Assembly: GCA_003344405.1 (NCBI GenBank)
Contig: NOWV01000239.1
Span: forward strand, 32,802 to 96,801
Reading direction: 5' to 3'
Source of the DNA: Trichoplax sp. H2
Taxonomy: Eukaryota; Placozoa; Uniplacotomia; Trichoplacea
Length of the DNA stretch: 64,000 nucleotides
How positions within the stretch are numbered: the first letter of the stretch is position 1; every line of letters begins with the position of its first letter. The translations under genes were made by a program, and so were the position numbers. Shown one piece after another: positions 49,399 to 62,477 of the stretch. A model generated the notes under the pieces. It did no database searches, had not been told where the DNA came from, and was given only the letters and a program-made list of their open reading frames with translations.

Positions 49399-50117
49399 AT
49401 GGATCATTTAAAAGTCAGAAATACAGACTTTTTTTGATTCAAATGTCCTAACGCACGCATCACTTTTACTATTATGATCATTTAATTTTCAAAGTACCAA
49501 TCTAATCACACTCGAACACTTTCACTTTAATCACTGACTGTGTGGAAAATACGAAGTGAAAGTGAATCATCTGCTTCAATTTACTATCATTAATTTCTTC
49601 GATTGATGAAAGAGACTCAGTGTAAAAATTATTAGACAGGAACAACTTATTAAATTGTATTAAGGAAGAAATTAAAAACTTATTTCTTATCATTTAAATC
49701 CTCTGTTGTATCAAATATAGCGTCATGAACCACAAACCTAATTAAGGAAGCTTGGACGTACGTTTCCTTCATTGAAACAAACAAAAAATAAAATCATTAA
49801 GTCAAGGCCTATTTATGCTATGTTAAAGCTCATATATAAAGCCGTATTTGCTTTAATTAAATATTATGGGACTTATAACTCATGAACTTCGTGTAATTTT
49901 CATTAATTTCCATCATGATATTGTTACCATTATAAATCCAAATTTGCTACCACAGTTCAAGTTGGGATATACGACTTGAGTATCAAATAAAGTAGAATAA
50001 TTATAATTATTAACATCAGAATCTTATGATACGGTGCGATAAAGTTCATTCACAAAAATTCCAAAGTTGTAGAAAATCAAAACTTGATTAGATCTAACAT
50101 AAAGACTAGCTGCATAC

Positions 50118-50480
50118 AGCTCTACGCTAGCCGAATACAACTACTGAAAGACTTCTAGAAAGAACAATCAGATAATCTAATGTCTCTTGCTTTTATACTC
50201 TCCGTTGCCTTCGCAGCTACAATCAGCATTTATTTTTGGTAATCATTATTTCTACCACTCAAAGCACAATGTACTAAGCTTATCTTGATATATGATGTAC
50301 AATTCTATTTCTACCTCTTACCTTAATAGTAGCTTAATACCTCACTGCATATACTCATCTGTACTCTAGCATAGAGTCTATCCTTACAGTCTATAATTAA
50401 GGGCTACTAAATATATCGTAAGATAAATATAGAAAGTCACTACCATACATCATACTAAACATGGCTAATAGTCTACAATC
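50118..50480 (-). repeat. Dispersed repeat R-B, reverse copy
   Basis: From AGCTCTACGCTAGCCGAATA to TAGTCTACAATC. Reading minus, GAGTATAAAAGCAAGAG is a TATA-like run before the conserved core. The ends are approximate. Confidence 0.55.
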
Positions 50481-50817
50481 AAAACACTAAGTTGCTTTAC
50501 AAACGATAAGGCTAAAAATTTCAAAATTTTTAATTGCCAATAGCGATTAGATTTGGCAATAATACTCACTGATTGTATAGCACTGAACAAGAAAGAGTAA
50601 GGTACCTACATGAAATTTATGATATTTCTTCTGAAGGTATGATAAATCTACTCCTAAAGTAAATATTTACGCTTGGTTTACTTTTAAGTGCCTGCAACAT
50701 AACCACAGTATCACATGATATCATTCCTATATTTCCATTCTTCGTGTGGATTAGTCAATTTAATACTTGGAATAATTTTAATATTTCATTTTGAATCAGC
50801 TTTAATGATTCATCTTC

Positions 50818-51194
50818 AAATATTATAAATGATAGTACAATTAGAAAATTTAGGAGAGAGAGTGGAAGAAGATTCTTTTGAAGAACTTGTTGAATTTAAA
50901 AGGCCTTCGGGGTCGAATTGTCATAAGTTAAAACGTTCTTCTTTTTGAAAGGTTGTTTGGTCGTTGACAGTTTTTATGTCTGTCACTTATTTTATTAATA
51001 CTTAAAGGTAAGTATTTGTAAGGTAGTTTGGTTTATACTTCTCTCCATTTTTTTGTAATTAATTGTTGTTCGATTATTTCCCCAAATTTTATTTGGTGTC
51101 AAAGCCTCGTTAAGTCGACCGGAGTGCAACGAAAGTAGAATCAAAGTTTATTAAAGTTTTGTAGCTTGATCTCTACACTTTTCATTTCATTACA
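50818..51194 (-). repeat. Dispersed repeat R-F, short reverse copy
   Basis: The reverse complement of the first about 370 bp of R-F (starts TGTAATGAAATGAAAAGTG at 51194, reading left). It ends about 3 bp before the surviving part of a GPCR frame. Confidence 0.7.
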
Positions 51195-51196
51195 CA

Positions 51197-51523
51197 ACAT
51201 ATGCTACAATCAAATGGAAAGTTTACACTATGCAGCGTAAAATTCGATCGGAAACAAATGATAGACTGAGTTACAACCATTTTGCAGTGCTTACTGTAAT
51301 GCTACAGCATAAAAAAGCTATATACCAAATGTTGTTACTATTAACAGTGTATGCGCTCTGCTTTTTCCCTTTCTTTATTTTGACTAGAATCCTACAAGAT
51401 AACTGGAGAAACATTTATTTAATTGAAGTAGCAACAACTTCTTTCCATGCCTTATCTATTTATCTATCACTTCATCCTGTATTGGTTATTTATTTCAATG
51501 CTCTTATTAAAAACTATGTTTAG
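51197..51523 (+). pseudogene. 5'-truncated class A GPCR fragment (TM5 end to TM7)
   Basis: The frame ACA-TAT-GCT onward reads TYATIKWKVYTMQRKI, equivalent to CYAIIVWKIFSMQRKI in the receptor at 31379, then KKAIYQMLLLLTVYALCFFP (TM6) and LSLHPVLVIYFNA (TM7, HP motif), with a stop soon after TM7. Everything before the end of TM5 is missing, replaced by repeat R-F. The C-terminal tail is also short. It is a relic, not a receptor. Confidence 0.85.
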
Positions 51524-52403
51524 ACGATACTGCAACAATTTCGTTTAACATTGCGGTGTAGAACAATAACGAGACTATACTAGTATTTTTTCGTCAAATA
51601 AATTTAAATGGTCTGTTCCGAATTATCATATCAATTTAAGTGATCCAGTGCACACAACATGATTGCCCGTAGCGAAGTACAAAATCGCAAGGCAAGCTTA
51701 AACGTAATAAACTAGGAAGTAAGGAAACGATTAGCTTTCCGATCTAGTGAAACTTTCCAAAAAAATAAATTCTTTTTGGTATTTGTGTTGACTACGATAT
51801 GATAACAAGGATGTTATATATCACGATGTTAGATAAGATGCACGCATTCATACCGGTGAAAGGGTTTATAAGTAAATGTTTGTATTTCTTCCAGGATTCA
51901 CACAAAATAAAGCAAAAATAAAATCGATTTTATCCACGGTAAGAAAAGGTCTGAACTATATCTGTTGTAGGCTCAGCACAACTTTAGCACGCTTCCGTAA
52001 CAATCCAATTTGAGTAACAATAAACTTAGAGTATGTCGCATTAATCATTGCTTACTTGAAGTACTACTAGTAATACTTCTGCAAACACTAATGCATTGAA
52101 AGGACACTGCAGTTTGATAACCATAATCAACTTAATGGATTAGAAGCGTAGAAGATCTTAAGTTATTAATTTGCGTTTATATTCTATTAAGGTTAATCTT
52201 AACAGCTGCTTGGTTTTTCTTCAATATTTCAATTAATTGCTATCAAGTAAATATTTCACATTTGTCTCCTAAATTTTCAGTTGTACTCTATTTGGAAGTG
52301 ATAATTTCACTTTTTTCGTTTGAGTACCGAAATTACTTGTTTTTTTCCTGTATAACTACTGATCATAGGCGTGCAGCACTTCAGGTTAATTAAAATTAAC
52401 GAT

Positions 52404-53026
52404 TGTCACGAACTAGGAATAGCCTTAGCTTGCAACAAGGATTGAGAGAGTAATTTCTGTCCTATAACACTGTTATTCGGAATACCAGACAATTTGTATT
52501 ATCAGGCAGATAGAGTTTAACACTGCGAAACCTTCAAAACTTACTAGAAAATCACAATCTAGTTTTCTGTCAGCCAACTCGCCGTTTTTATAGGTTTTGG
52601 TACCTGAAACCGGTTTAACTACACAAGTCACTTCGACTATTAGAAATTAACCAAATTAATACCCTAAATGAATTCTATCTATACAGATTAGATACGGTCT
52701 AATCCTATTAAATTTACTGAGACAGTATTACGATAATCATTGCTTATTAATAGTATAACAGGTACATATAAAACTATCCTACTAAGGCATCTCCCTTAAA
52801 CTTAGGAATTGCACTTTGAACCTTGACAACTTTGGAGGTGATAGATACAATCCAGTTTAGCTGGTTGGCAATTACTATTTTAGTTTATGTAATCCTAAAT
52901 TAAGGATACCAACTGTTAAACTCTAAAATTATAATTAAGGAGACCGTGAAACATTTTTGAGATATAAATATATATAGAACATAACATAGAAATAAAGTTC
53001 ACGTCACGAAGATTACTTTTGTGACA
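52404..53026 (-). mobile_element. LTR-like element, family LTR-3 (623 bp)
   Basis: Starts TGTCACGAACTAGGAATAG and ends CTTTTGTGACA, the best preserved termini of the family. The flanks (ACGAT and GTAAT) do not match, so no target duplication is seen. Colinear with 8298. Confidence 0.65.
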
Positions 53027-53159
53027 GTAATGAATGTTATGTTAGAGGAAAAATGATTAGAATATGAGAATAGCAGTCTAGAATATATTTAACACTTTCT
53101 CAGATCTTTAGAGTTTTATCCATTTACGCCGTATCAAATAGAGATTTTAAATGATTTAT

Positions 53160-53599
53160 TGTCACAAACCAGTTACGTGACAAGGATAACGTAAAACAAA
53201 TCTCTAAATTACTATAGTTTCCGGGATTCAGTATCCCTTAACTACCTCACAAGAATTTAGACGCCTTTGATTCTACGTTAAAACAACTATACAATTGAGA
53301 ACTGCTTTATTCAAATATCTGACGGGCTTATATACCCTTCTACAGCAGCTAACATTCACAAGTCATCTTATAAAAATACTTAGGTGAGAATATCTACTAA
53401 CTAATTTTTCACAGTCGGACTACAATATGTCCATTCACAGAATCATTTCAGGGCACATTACAGCACAGCATTAAATTTGCTGTAACACATTTATAATTAG
53501 AGTAATTCCTATTGTAAGTAACTAGTTGCAATATATATCACTATATTATATTCACCAAATTTAGATATCTATTTCTTCACGGTAGTTCGTACCGTGACA
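53160..53599 (-). mobile_element. Solo LTR, family LTR-1 (440 bp)
   Basis: Starts TGTCACAAACCAGTTACGTG and ends GTAGTTCGTACCGTGACA. The flanks are an exact duplication TTTAT. Reading minus, GGGTATATAAGCC and a nearby AATAAAG are present. It lies 133 bp after the LTR-3 copy. Confidence 0.9.
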
Positions 53600-54415
53600 T
53601 TTATATATAACAAATTGTTTAAGGTTACCATAACAAAAGAAAGTAAATTTCAAATCTTGATATTCTGGTAACACAATGGTAAAGCAATATAGCTTAAAAT
53701 ATTCGGAAACAAAAATTCATTACCGAAATGGTATTCAAATAGAAGAATCCGATGCGATGTTTTAGTAGCTTCAGATAATTTGCTTAAACTTTTTTTCTGA
53801 AGAGAAACAGAAAAGCTTCGTGACTCTACAATTGATAGATATATGACTATGATATAGTATTTTTTATAGCCCTAAAATTGGCGGTAGAAGAATTATATCG
53901 TATTATTTGCCTTCGTAGATAGTCATTTGAGTAACTTAAAAAAGTGCCAGGTAATCAAAATGAAGTATGCTTCAAATATCGTAATTAAAGGAAATCACAG
54001 TAAATTCAACATCTTACCAAAATTTGTTTTAAAAGTCAGTAGTAACGACTGTTTTCCTTCATTTCCGAATTCAATAATTTACCTAAATAATAAATAATAA
54101 ATAATAAAGCAAGTGAGCACAAAAGACTTTTCAATACCCTAATTTCTGATTATACTCAAAGGCGCCATTAATTGAAAGAAGTCAAGAATGTTAAATCAAT
54201 AAATTAAACATCTCTAGGAGACTAATTTTAAAAGAATAATAAGTAATATCAGACCTTATTACTGATCAGGAGACATTTTATTGCGCCTCAATAAATTAAT
54301 AGACTACTACATATTACGATTAGAGCACTGATTTATGATTTCAATTAGATATTATAAAACTCAGCTACCATATCTTTCCGGTTATGACAACGTATAACCG
54401 ATATACGTGTATAAT

Positions 54416-54910
54416 TGTCTTTGCGACAAGGTTCACGTAAAAAATCCATAAACGTCTTAAGGTTTCGGGATTCAGTAGCCCTTAACTACATACAAGAATT
54501 TAGACACCTTTTATTTCAGCGTTACACAAACTAGTGAAGTGATTTTATTCAATGATCTGTCGAGCATAAATACCTTTTCGTAGTGGATAATATCGATGAA
54601 TCATCTTATAACAATAATTATCAATTTGAACATTTACTGACCCATTTCACATAATCGAACTACAGTATTTCTATTCATTGAGCTATTTTGATACACCTGC
54701 AATCTAGTTTTAGTCATAGTGACAGTTATTAGATCTTCTATTGTAATCAATTACTACTCAAGAATTGTATTGCAGTACAAAACCTAACTTAGTGTAGCAC
54801 ATTATAACTTCAGTGATCCCTACTGTAAGCGACTAATTGCAATCATCATATATAAATATCGATTCGTCAAATTCAGTCTTCACTTCTTCACGGTAGTTCA
54901 TACCGCGACA
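54416..54910 (-). mobile_element. Solo LTR, family LTR-1 (495 bp), end deleted
   Basis: The start is TGTC followed by a deletion into TTTGCGACAAGGTTCACG; the end is GGTAGTTCATACCGCGACA. The flanks are an exact duplication ATAAT, which fixes both ends. Confidence 0.85.
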
Positions 54911-56340
54911 ATAATATTTGCACAAACCTCAATAAAAATAACAGAAAATTCGTGAATTATAACTGCGTGCTGCAGTATTCACGGTCTCTCTTTAAACGTT
55001 ACGGTAATTAAGATTCTAGATATAATTTAGATCATTCGTTTACTTGATAAAAGCATCTTCTTACATGGCCTCCTTTTACTCGGTACTGCATACCAGTTAC
55101 GAATATTAGTCAACAGGAAATCAAGGTAAAGGTTTCAGTAAATTTCTTAAGATTATGCCAAATAATTTTGTATAAAGTAGCCTATTTTTCTTTTAAGATA
55201 TATACAACTTTCACATCAACTTCCAAAATTTCATATTTGTTGCTAAAATTTAAAGTCAATAAAATTAATTTGACCAATGATAATTGCAAAATTTCACAAT
55301 TCAAGGGAGAACATCATAATTTATCGTATATGTTAGAATATTTTCTAATTTTAATATCAATACATTATCATCAAATCTACAAAAGCAGGACAATAAATTC
55401 GTAGTTTTACAAAGGTATCTCCTTAATTTTATCTATTATTGAACTTGCTGGAAATTCTTACCGTTCATTTCGATTGAGTATCTTCGCTTATCAGAATTAT
55501 CGGTATACATTTATACTGCATAGATTTAATAATCATGCATTAGAAAACGGATTCTTTCGTTCATAGTTCAGGATATAAGCAGCTAGTTGCTTAGTAATTA
55601 TTATTGAATATTACAGTTGTATCTAATAACATTCGACTCTCCTAATGTCTACAAGTAATGTATTTGTGTTACGATTTAAATATAGTAAAGATAAAAATTG
55701 ATGTTATTTACTTGAGTATTTATTAACAAATTTTAATGGAAAATTATTGGGATTATGTATACTTGTAACACTGCTAATGGAAATACGATTGAATTGTCAG
55801 TTGTAGGAAACTGTTTATAAGGAAAGTAATTAGTTAGAAACATATCGTTAATGGAAAGTTAGAGTGATATAATTAAAAAATGGCTGTTTTCTTACAGTAT
55901 TACTGGTCACAATCACAATTGTAACACTAAAAATTTTCTTAGACAATGTTGCAACTTAACTCTACGACAGAGAAATATACCATAAAATTCTGTAACTGTA
56001 GGCAATTGTAGACTTAAACGCTCTTTCACTAAACGTTAAGTACACGCAACAAAGTACAGTAAAGATGGAACTTTTATTAGCATAGAAACACCTACAACTT
56101 TTCATAACTAATTCTTACTCGAAATGCCCCGGTTTAAATAGGAACCGTCTAACTTATAAACAACACTAATATTATTATTATACCTTAATAGGAAAGACGC
56201 CTCGAACTGAAATGTTCGTTACATAACTTTTTAATCAGTAGATATTACTAACCTATTACTCAAACATAATCTTAATCTAAGCATGATTGTTATCTAATTT
56301 AACTGACATAAACTAGAGTTAATAAGTCTTACTACTACTT

Positions 56341-56601
56341 ATGCACCCAATAATAATCAATAACAAAATGAAATTAACTATCATAAATAGTGTCCGCATT
56401 AAGGCATTACTTATCTTACCTAGAATTACAATTACTAATATTTCAATATTGGCTACTACCTTACTATTAAGCTATCCTAACAGTAAATGTCCTGGCTTAC
56501 TATGTAAAGTTTCACTGCTCTTCTACCAATATTGTGTAGCTACGGTGTCTATAAACAATAACCGTAAGGTTAGACACTGCTACGTGACTAACTTTGCTTA
56601 A
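56341..56601 (+). other. Unrecognised open frame
   Basis: An 86-codon hydrophobic frame with the pattern LLLSYPNSKCPGLLCK, vaguely like a TM2-TM3 region of a 7TM protein. No DRY-like motif or other TM partner follows, so chance in AT-rich DNA is the simplest reading. Confidence 0.12.
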
Positions 56602-56750
56602 CTTTATGGATAATTACCTATTCGTTTAGCGTAGCAAAATCTATAAGAAAGCTATTATAGAAAATACTTAAAAAGAAATAATAATTTCTTTCCTTGCGCC
56701 TATTTACAATATGCTCGCACAGTTTCTGAAATTTGTGAATAGATTACATT

Positions 56751-56940
56751 AAAATACCTGCAATATCAATTATCACAATATTTTAACGTGAAATATTCTT
56801 TATTACTAAAATTTAATGCAAGATATCAAATATCGTAACATTTTAACATAAAAACAACCATAGTTATTATATTTTAATGCAAAATACCGATTATATCCAT
56901 ACTTTAATATGAAATATCTACTTTCACTATATTTTAATGT
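56751..56940. repeat. Degenerate minisatellite, unit about 30 bp, about six copies
   Basis: Successive units share AAATATC...ATATTTTAATGT with heavy substitution and small length changes. The last two units are the most alike. Confidence 0.7.
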
Positions 56941-57307
56941 AATCTAATTCTATTTCTTCATCATAGTAGGTATCATGTCGTAACAGTCCGAGATAGTATG
57001 ACTGAATGTTTATTGTTGAATTGAATAACACGTGAAACAAATTAACAAGATTTTATCTCATAAAAATTTACGTTAAACTTACCTTCTAATGGCTATACAT
57101 TTTCAATACATTTTGATTATTCTTTGTGTACGGGTTAAGCTTGTTAAAAGTATTAAAGAGCTTGATAAATATGATTATCTAGTTAGAGATTAGGTTGATA
57201 AAGCTTTAGTAAAAAAATTCTTTTATTTCAATGAAAGATTTTTTATCTAATTGAAACGATTCTTGAGTATTAAGTGACTAAGGTACTTTGATTGGATTTT
57301 AGACCAT

Positions 57308-57788
57308 TTTCATACACCAGCTTTGCGATAAGGTTTACGTAAAAAAAATCTGTAAATTTCTAAAGTTTTCGCGAATCAGCATCCCTTAACTACTTATTAA
57401 AACTAAGATACCTTTTACTTACAATTAGAGAACTGATATTATTTGATGATCTAGAGAACATAAATATCTTTCTGTAGTGGCTAACATTGATGAATCATCT
57501 TACAACAATAATTATCGACTCAATTTACATAATCTAACTATGGTATGTCCATTCATAGACTTATTTTAATGTACTTGGAATGTAGTAAGAATCATAATTA
57601 AAGAGACAAGAGTTTATTCTGCATTCAATTACTACGTAAGAATTGCATTGCAATATAAAATCTAATTTACTATAAAACATTCAACTTCTGTGATTCCTAC
57701 ATTAAGCAACTAATTATAATCTCTATATATAAATATCAAGTCGATAAATTGAGTCATTTACTACGCTATGGTAGTTTATACCGTAACA
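57308..57788 (-). mobile_element. Solo LTR, family LTR-1, old copy (481 bp)
   Basis: Starts TTTCATACACCAGCTTTGCG (from TGTCACAAACCAGC) and ends AGTTTATACCGTAACA. The flanks ACCAT and ACTAC match at only 3 of 5 positions. It is heavily mutated along its length. Confidence 0.65.
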
Positions 57789-58745
57789 ACTACGTAAATG
57801 AAATATCTAAGAAGAGATACCAATTCATTGCCCTAGTCACTTTAGGTAATAAAACAGGAAAAATTACCTAGTTGAAGTTGATATTGACTTCTTATCAACA
57901 GATAAAATATAGCGAAAATCAATTCCCTCTCTCTGAACGCTATCTAGCAAGCAGAAATACCAAATCATATTAATATTACGAAAATTATATATTTTTTTAT
58001 TCACTGAGGAAGTCCAAGTGAGAATATGTTAAGGCGGACGTTCTAACTATTCCTTATTTATTTAATATTTTATCCGTGTGTACTCGTTGTTTGACGGTAC
58101 TGATCCTGAATAATAAGATTAACTAAGAATTATTCTATCACAAAGTAATTTAAACTACGCTTATTGCAGGTATTCTTAGTCTACTAAGGATTAGATTATA
58201 TACTATAATCCGCTAGCGCATTCTAATTCTTTCTTAAGTTTAGATTCTTTTATTATAATTTGTGACAAATACCTAGATATCTTTATCAGTTTTTGCTAAC
58301 AGAATCTTTTTACTTTTGAACTTATGCAAGGGAGAGAAATCTAATCCAGGTTTTTGAAAAGTCAAAGAATTGCCAAAATATCAGTTGTAATCAATAATAC
58401 GTATTTTGGTCGGATTTTCATTCAAAGAGAAGAAGGTTTAAGGCCTTGAAGATATACAATACTGACGAAGCATACCTATAATACATAATTTTTTAATAAG
58501 TGCAAGAGAATTTTTCTAAAGCATTATCTTTCGAGAGAAGTATATTTTAAACAATTATCCTTAATCTTTCCACTTTTTCATTAATTTATTAAACATATAA
58601 GCAAAAAAGTTCCACATTCTTATAAATTTCGTCCTTACGTTACTTAAGCTTAAGGCATTTCTAGTAAATATTTCTAGATTGGGTAGTAATTTAAGCCAAG
58701 TTTAAATTTTAGTAACACCTTACAAAAGTTATAAAATAGTGCGTT

Positions 58746-59769
58746 ATGAATTCCAGAAATACAACGAATGATACAAGGATAAATGTATTCATAGTGGATC
58801 AATATAATATCGCTATAATAAGCTGTTTCCTTTCTCTAATAATAAACATTGCGACGTTATCTTTAATAATCGGCAAAGCAAGATTACGAAATGTTTCCAA
58901 CGCAATAATTTGTAGCAGTTGCTTCTGTTGCTTATTTTATGCAATCATTGTGATAAGTAGCTTTATCATAAGGAGATCGGCAAACATTTCTGTTATAAAA
59001 GATATTGCTTCAATGTGCCTTCGGTCCCGTAACTGAAGTCACTTGTGCTTGCATAGTAAACTTTCATGTAACAGTGATAAGTTCTGAAAGATGTTGCAAA
59101 ATTATTTATCCCTTCAAATATAAAAGACTAGCTACTACAAGGAATGTGAGTTTTATTATAATCCTGATTTGGCTTCTTCCAATTTTATTACTTTATATCT
59201 TAAATATCATCGTTTCCATTTCTCGACATGGTAGTTGCACAGTCTGGCATGAAATTGTTGGAATTGATAATTTTCTGGATCATATTATATTACCTATAAT
59301 ATTATTCATACCTCCCGTAATTGTATTAATCACATATCTTATAATTATTTATAAATTAACCAAGATGCAACATAAAATTGGCTTAGAAATACCAACAACT
59401 GGAAATCGACCGACTAAATCATCATTAATATTACAAAACAAGAAAGCCTTACTTCAAATGGTTTTAGTCTTAACTGTTTACATGTTGGCCGTATGTCCAT
59501 TCTTTATCATCCACATCGCATTTAGGGCCAATAATCATAAAGAAAATATTTTATACCGTAATATTGCCTATCTAAATGCAATGTGTTATCTTTGTTATCA
59601 TCCGATCTTTATCATTTGCTTCACTGTACCAATAAAAAATGAAGCTAAGAAAATCGTCACTGAATACTGTAATAGCAAGAATTTTTGTTGCCTATTCCAG
59701 TGCTACAGTAAAAATAAAGATCTTTCGAGACCTCATTTACGTACAACTACTTCGAATAGAAGTAAATGA
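58746..59769 (+). pseudogene. Class A GPCR with a single-base frameshift
   Basis: Two overlapping frames make one receptor. The first (58746-59036) has NTT and NDT glycosylation sites, TM1 with IIN (1.50) and TM2 SNAIICSSCFCC (Cys for Asp 2.50). Loop 1 ends IKDI, after which one base is missing near 59004. The second frame continues LLQCAFGPVTEVT (TM3 Cys), ERC, W and P in TM4, GSCTVW (ECL2 Cys), TM5, TM6 VCPFF, TM7 YHPIF (HP motif) and KNEAKK, with a basic tail to 59769. The match of KDI-LLQC to KDIILYC in the receptor at 31379 shows that the lesion is one deletion. All else is well kept, so it is either a very young pseudogene or a sequencing error. Confidence 0.85.
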
Positions 59770-61506
59770 AATCGCGATAACGCAAATCTTCCAATAACTG
59801 TCGAAACATATTTAAGAACGAAAAAGCAAGAATTATGATAGATGTAATATAAATATCAGTGCTTATTCAATCCATGAGCATCTATCAGCAGCTAAATGAT
59901 TTCAGATTCTATCTTATTGTAAGGATACAGAAACATTTATTTTATTTCGTTACCTATTATCACACATTACCATGTACTTTTACCATTTCAAGCATGTATG
60001 ATATGTAACGATAAACGTAATCACGAATTACTACAAAGTCATTTCAGATAATACTAGCTCTTAGCAAGCAGTAATATATTGATTTCATTTCCAATTTCAT
60101 CGAATGTATTTCGAATATAACATTATGCTAGCAAAACCGAATTTATTTCTACATATTTTTGCGAAATTTATAAAGGGTAAAAGATTCACGTTTTACCGTA
60201 CTTCGTCTTTAGAATGATCAGATTCTTTGGATTGGTAATTTGCTTACTAAATATGTATGTTCTTTGAAAATTTATTGATTTGCAGCCTGCAAATTTTGTA
60301 CTGATCAAAGGTATCCATGGTATTAATTTAAATTTATCGATATTGTGCAATTAGTAAGATAAAATGATTGCTAATAACTCTCCTTAAAACTTTTAAATTT
60401 TATATTAATTATCTGATGTAAAGATAGTGAACATTCAGATTAAACATATAGTATACTTTAGGAACTATTGCGTTTGATATCTTTAGCCGGTATTTCATGC
60501 AAAAGGTGTTAAATTAATTCCGAATGTTCTAACTTTCATAAAAATGGCAAAGCATAATAACACCCTTCCATTTTTGCATTCATAAAATCTGATAACATAT
60601 CAAAATGGTGATCTTAACATTGCAAAACTTTGCATATTTAATTAAAGATAAAGTATTTCAATGCCATATCAATTAGCTAGACCATATGGTAAGCAAATTT
60701 TATTGTTAATTATAAAGATTAATATCTTCGATGATAATACTGTATACATGGTATCTGTACAGCGAACTACGGTTACAGTAGTTGAGTGAATCTAATGGAT
60801 TTGTTAAACATTGTGAGAATGTACTACTGTTAATCAATATGTTAGCAGCAATCTACCGCTAGATGTATGATATAGGTCAATGTTGCTTAAATTAGACAAT
60901 ATACAGCACGAGTATTTTAGGAGAAGCTAATTGTATAATCAGCTACCTGGAAATCTAATGAAATTCGATGTAACAACTATAAAATGGAAACTGTTTTTAA
61001 TTCGTGGTTACATAGTATGTTTTTTATACCAGACTAGCACCTAAAGTATTTCATCTTGCTTAGAATATGAAAAAACAAGATGCAATCTAATAGCAAAAAA
61101 TTTAAAATCAATATTCACAATTATAACGTAGCCGTAATTTTAAGTACGTAATGTAGCTGTAAGTTTTGAACGTGTAATAGTAATATGAATGAAGTTACAA
61201 CATAACGTAACATAGCCGGTACTTAATCAATAGAGTACCTTTAATTATACATGTGAACTTTAACTATTATAAAAAATAGCATACTTATACAACTTTTATT
61301 ACGCCTATATTTTGTTTAATTCCTTTCCCAAGAATATAGAAATACTTGTGTCTCCTATACCATCGAATTCGTAATAAAGTAATGTCTTAAAAAACTGTTA
61401 AACCAGGCGGCAAATTTTGTTCTAAATACGAAATTAATTAAATTCAAATAAGACTCTTAAATTATTAATCAAAAAATTTTATATTCTGTACTACATCATA
61501 TCATAT
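59770..61506. other. No supported feature
   Basis: AT-rich sequence after the last receptor, with no gene or known repeat recognised. Confidence 0.4.
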
Positions 61507-61948
61507 TGTCACTGTACGAACTACCGTGAAGATATAGATATCTAAATTTGGTGAATATAATATAGAGATAATATATTACAACTATTTACTTACAATAGGA
61601 ATTACTCTAATTATAAATGTGTTACAGTAAATTTAATGTTGTGCTGTAATGTGCACTGAAATGATTCTGTGAATGGACATATTGTAGTCCGACTGTGAAA
61701 AATTAGTTAGTAGATGTTCTCACCTCAGTACTTTTATAAGATAACTCGTGAATGTTAGCTGCTGTAGAAGGGTATATAAGCCTGTCAGATATTTGAATAA
61801 AGCAGTTCTCAATTGTCTAGTTGAGTTTAACGTAGAATCAAAGGCGTTTAGATTCTTGTGAGGTAGTTAAGGGATACTAAATCCCGGAGACTATAGAGAT
61901 TTAGAGATTTGTTTTACGTTATCCTTGTCACGAAGCTGGTTTGTGACA
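61507..61948 (+). mobile_element. Solo LTR, family LTR-1 (442 bp)
   Basis: Starts TGTCACTGTACGAACTACCG and ends AAGCTGGTTTGTGACA. The flanks are an exact duplication CATAT. TATA (GGGTATATAAGCC) and AATAAAG are intact. Confidence 0.9.
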
Positions 61949-62477
61949 CATATGCCATCAAAAAATGACGACCTGAAGATCAACTCAGCTCTTTTTTATA
62001 TCTTGTGACCAGCAAGTAAACTTTATCGAAAGAAAATTATGATAATATCATTTAATTAAAAGCAAATTAAAATTTTGAAATTGCAATACATAAAATAATT
62101 CTATATTAGAAATATATCGGTAACATAATATATTGTACTAAACTAATGTTAATAGTAAGTTATTCAAATTTAAACGTTCCATAATTTTAATAAAATTGCT
62201 TTTAACTATCAGCCACCTATATTATGAAGTAAACTCCTGAATAACTAATATATAACAGACAGTAGCCATTAGAATATTAACCAAATTCCATCAGTTGACT
62301 AAAAAATTGGCCCCAAGCTATCAGTCTAATACAGTCTGATACAGTAACAAACATACGCAAAGTTTTCTACTTTCTCAAGGAAATCATCAGGGTTTAAATA
62401 CGTCCGTTCGAGGTCTGGCGCGAGACTGGACGCTTAAATGTCATAAATTCTTAAATTCTTAATTTAATTAAATATGA

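Larger units (their letters stand above)
54911..57307. other. No supported gene; minisatellite within
   Basis: Apart from the minisatellite at 56751 and a doubtful frame at 56341, nothing was recognised. A TATTTAAA-like site is on the minus strand near 56136. Confidence 0.4.

Noticed and set aside
56341-56601. 7TM-like open frame (possible TM2-TM3)
   Set aside because: Hydrophobic frames are common in AT-rich DNA. No conserved motif beyond one Cys-Lys was seen and there are no flanking TM segments.
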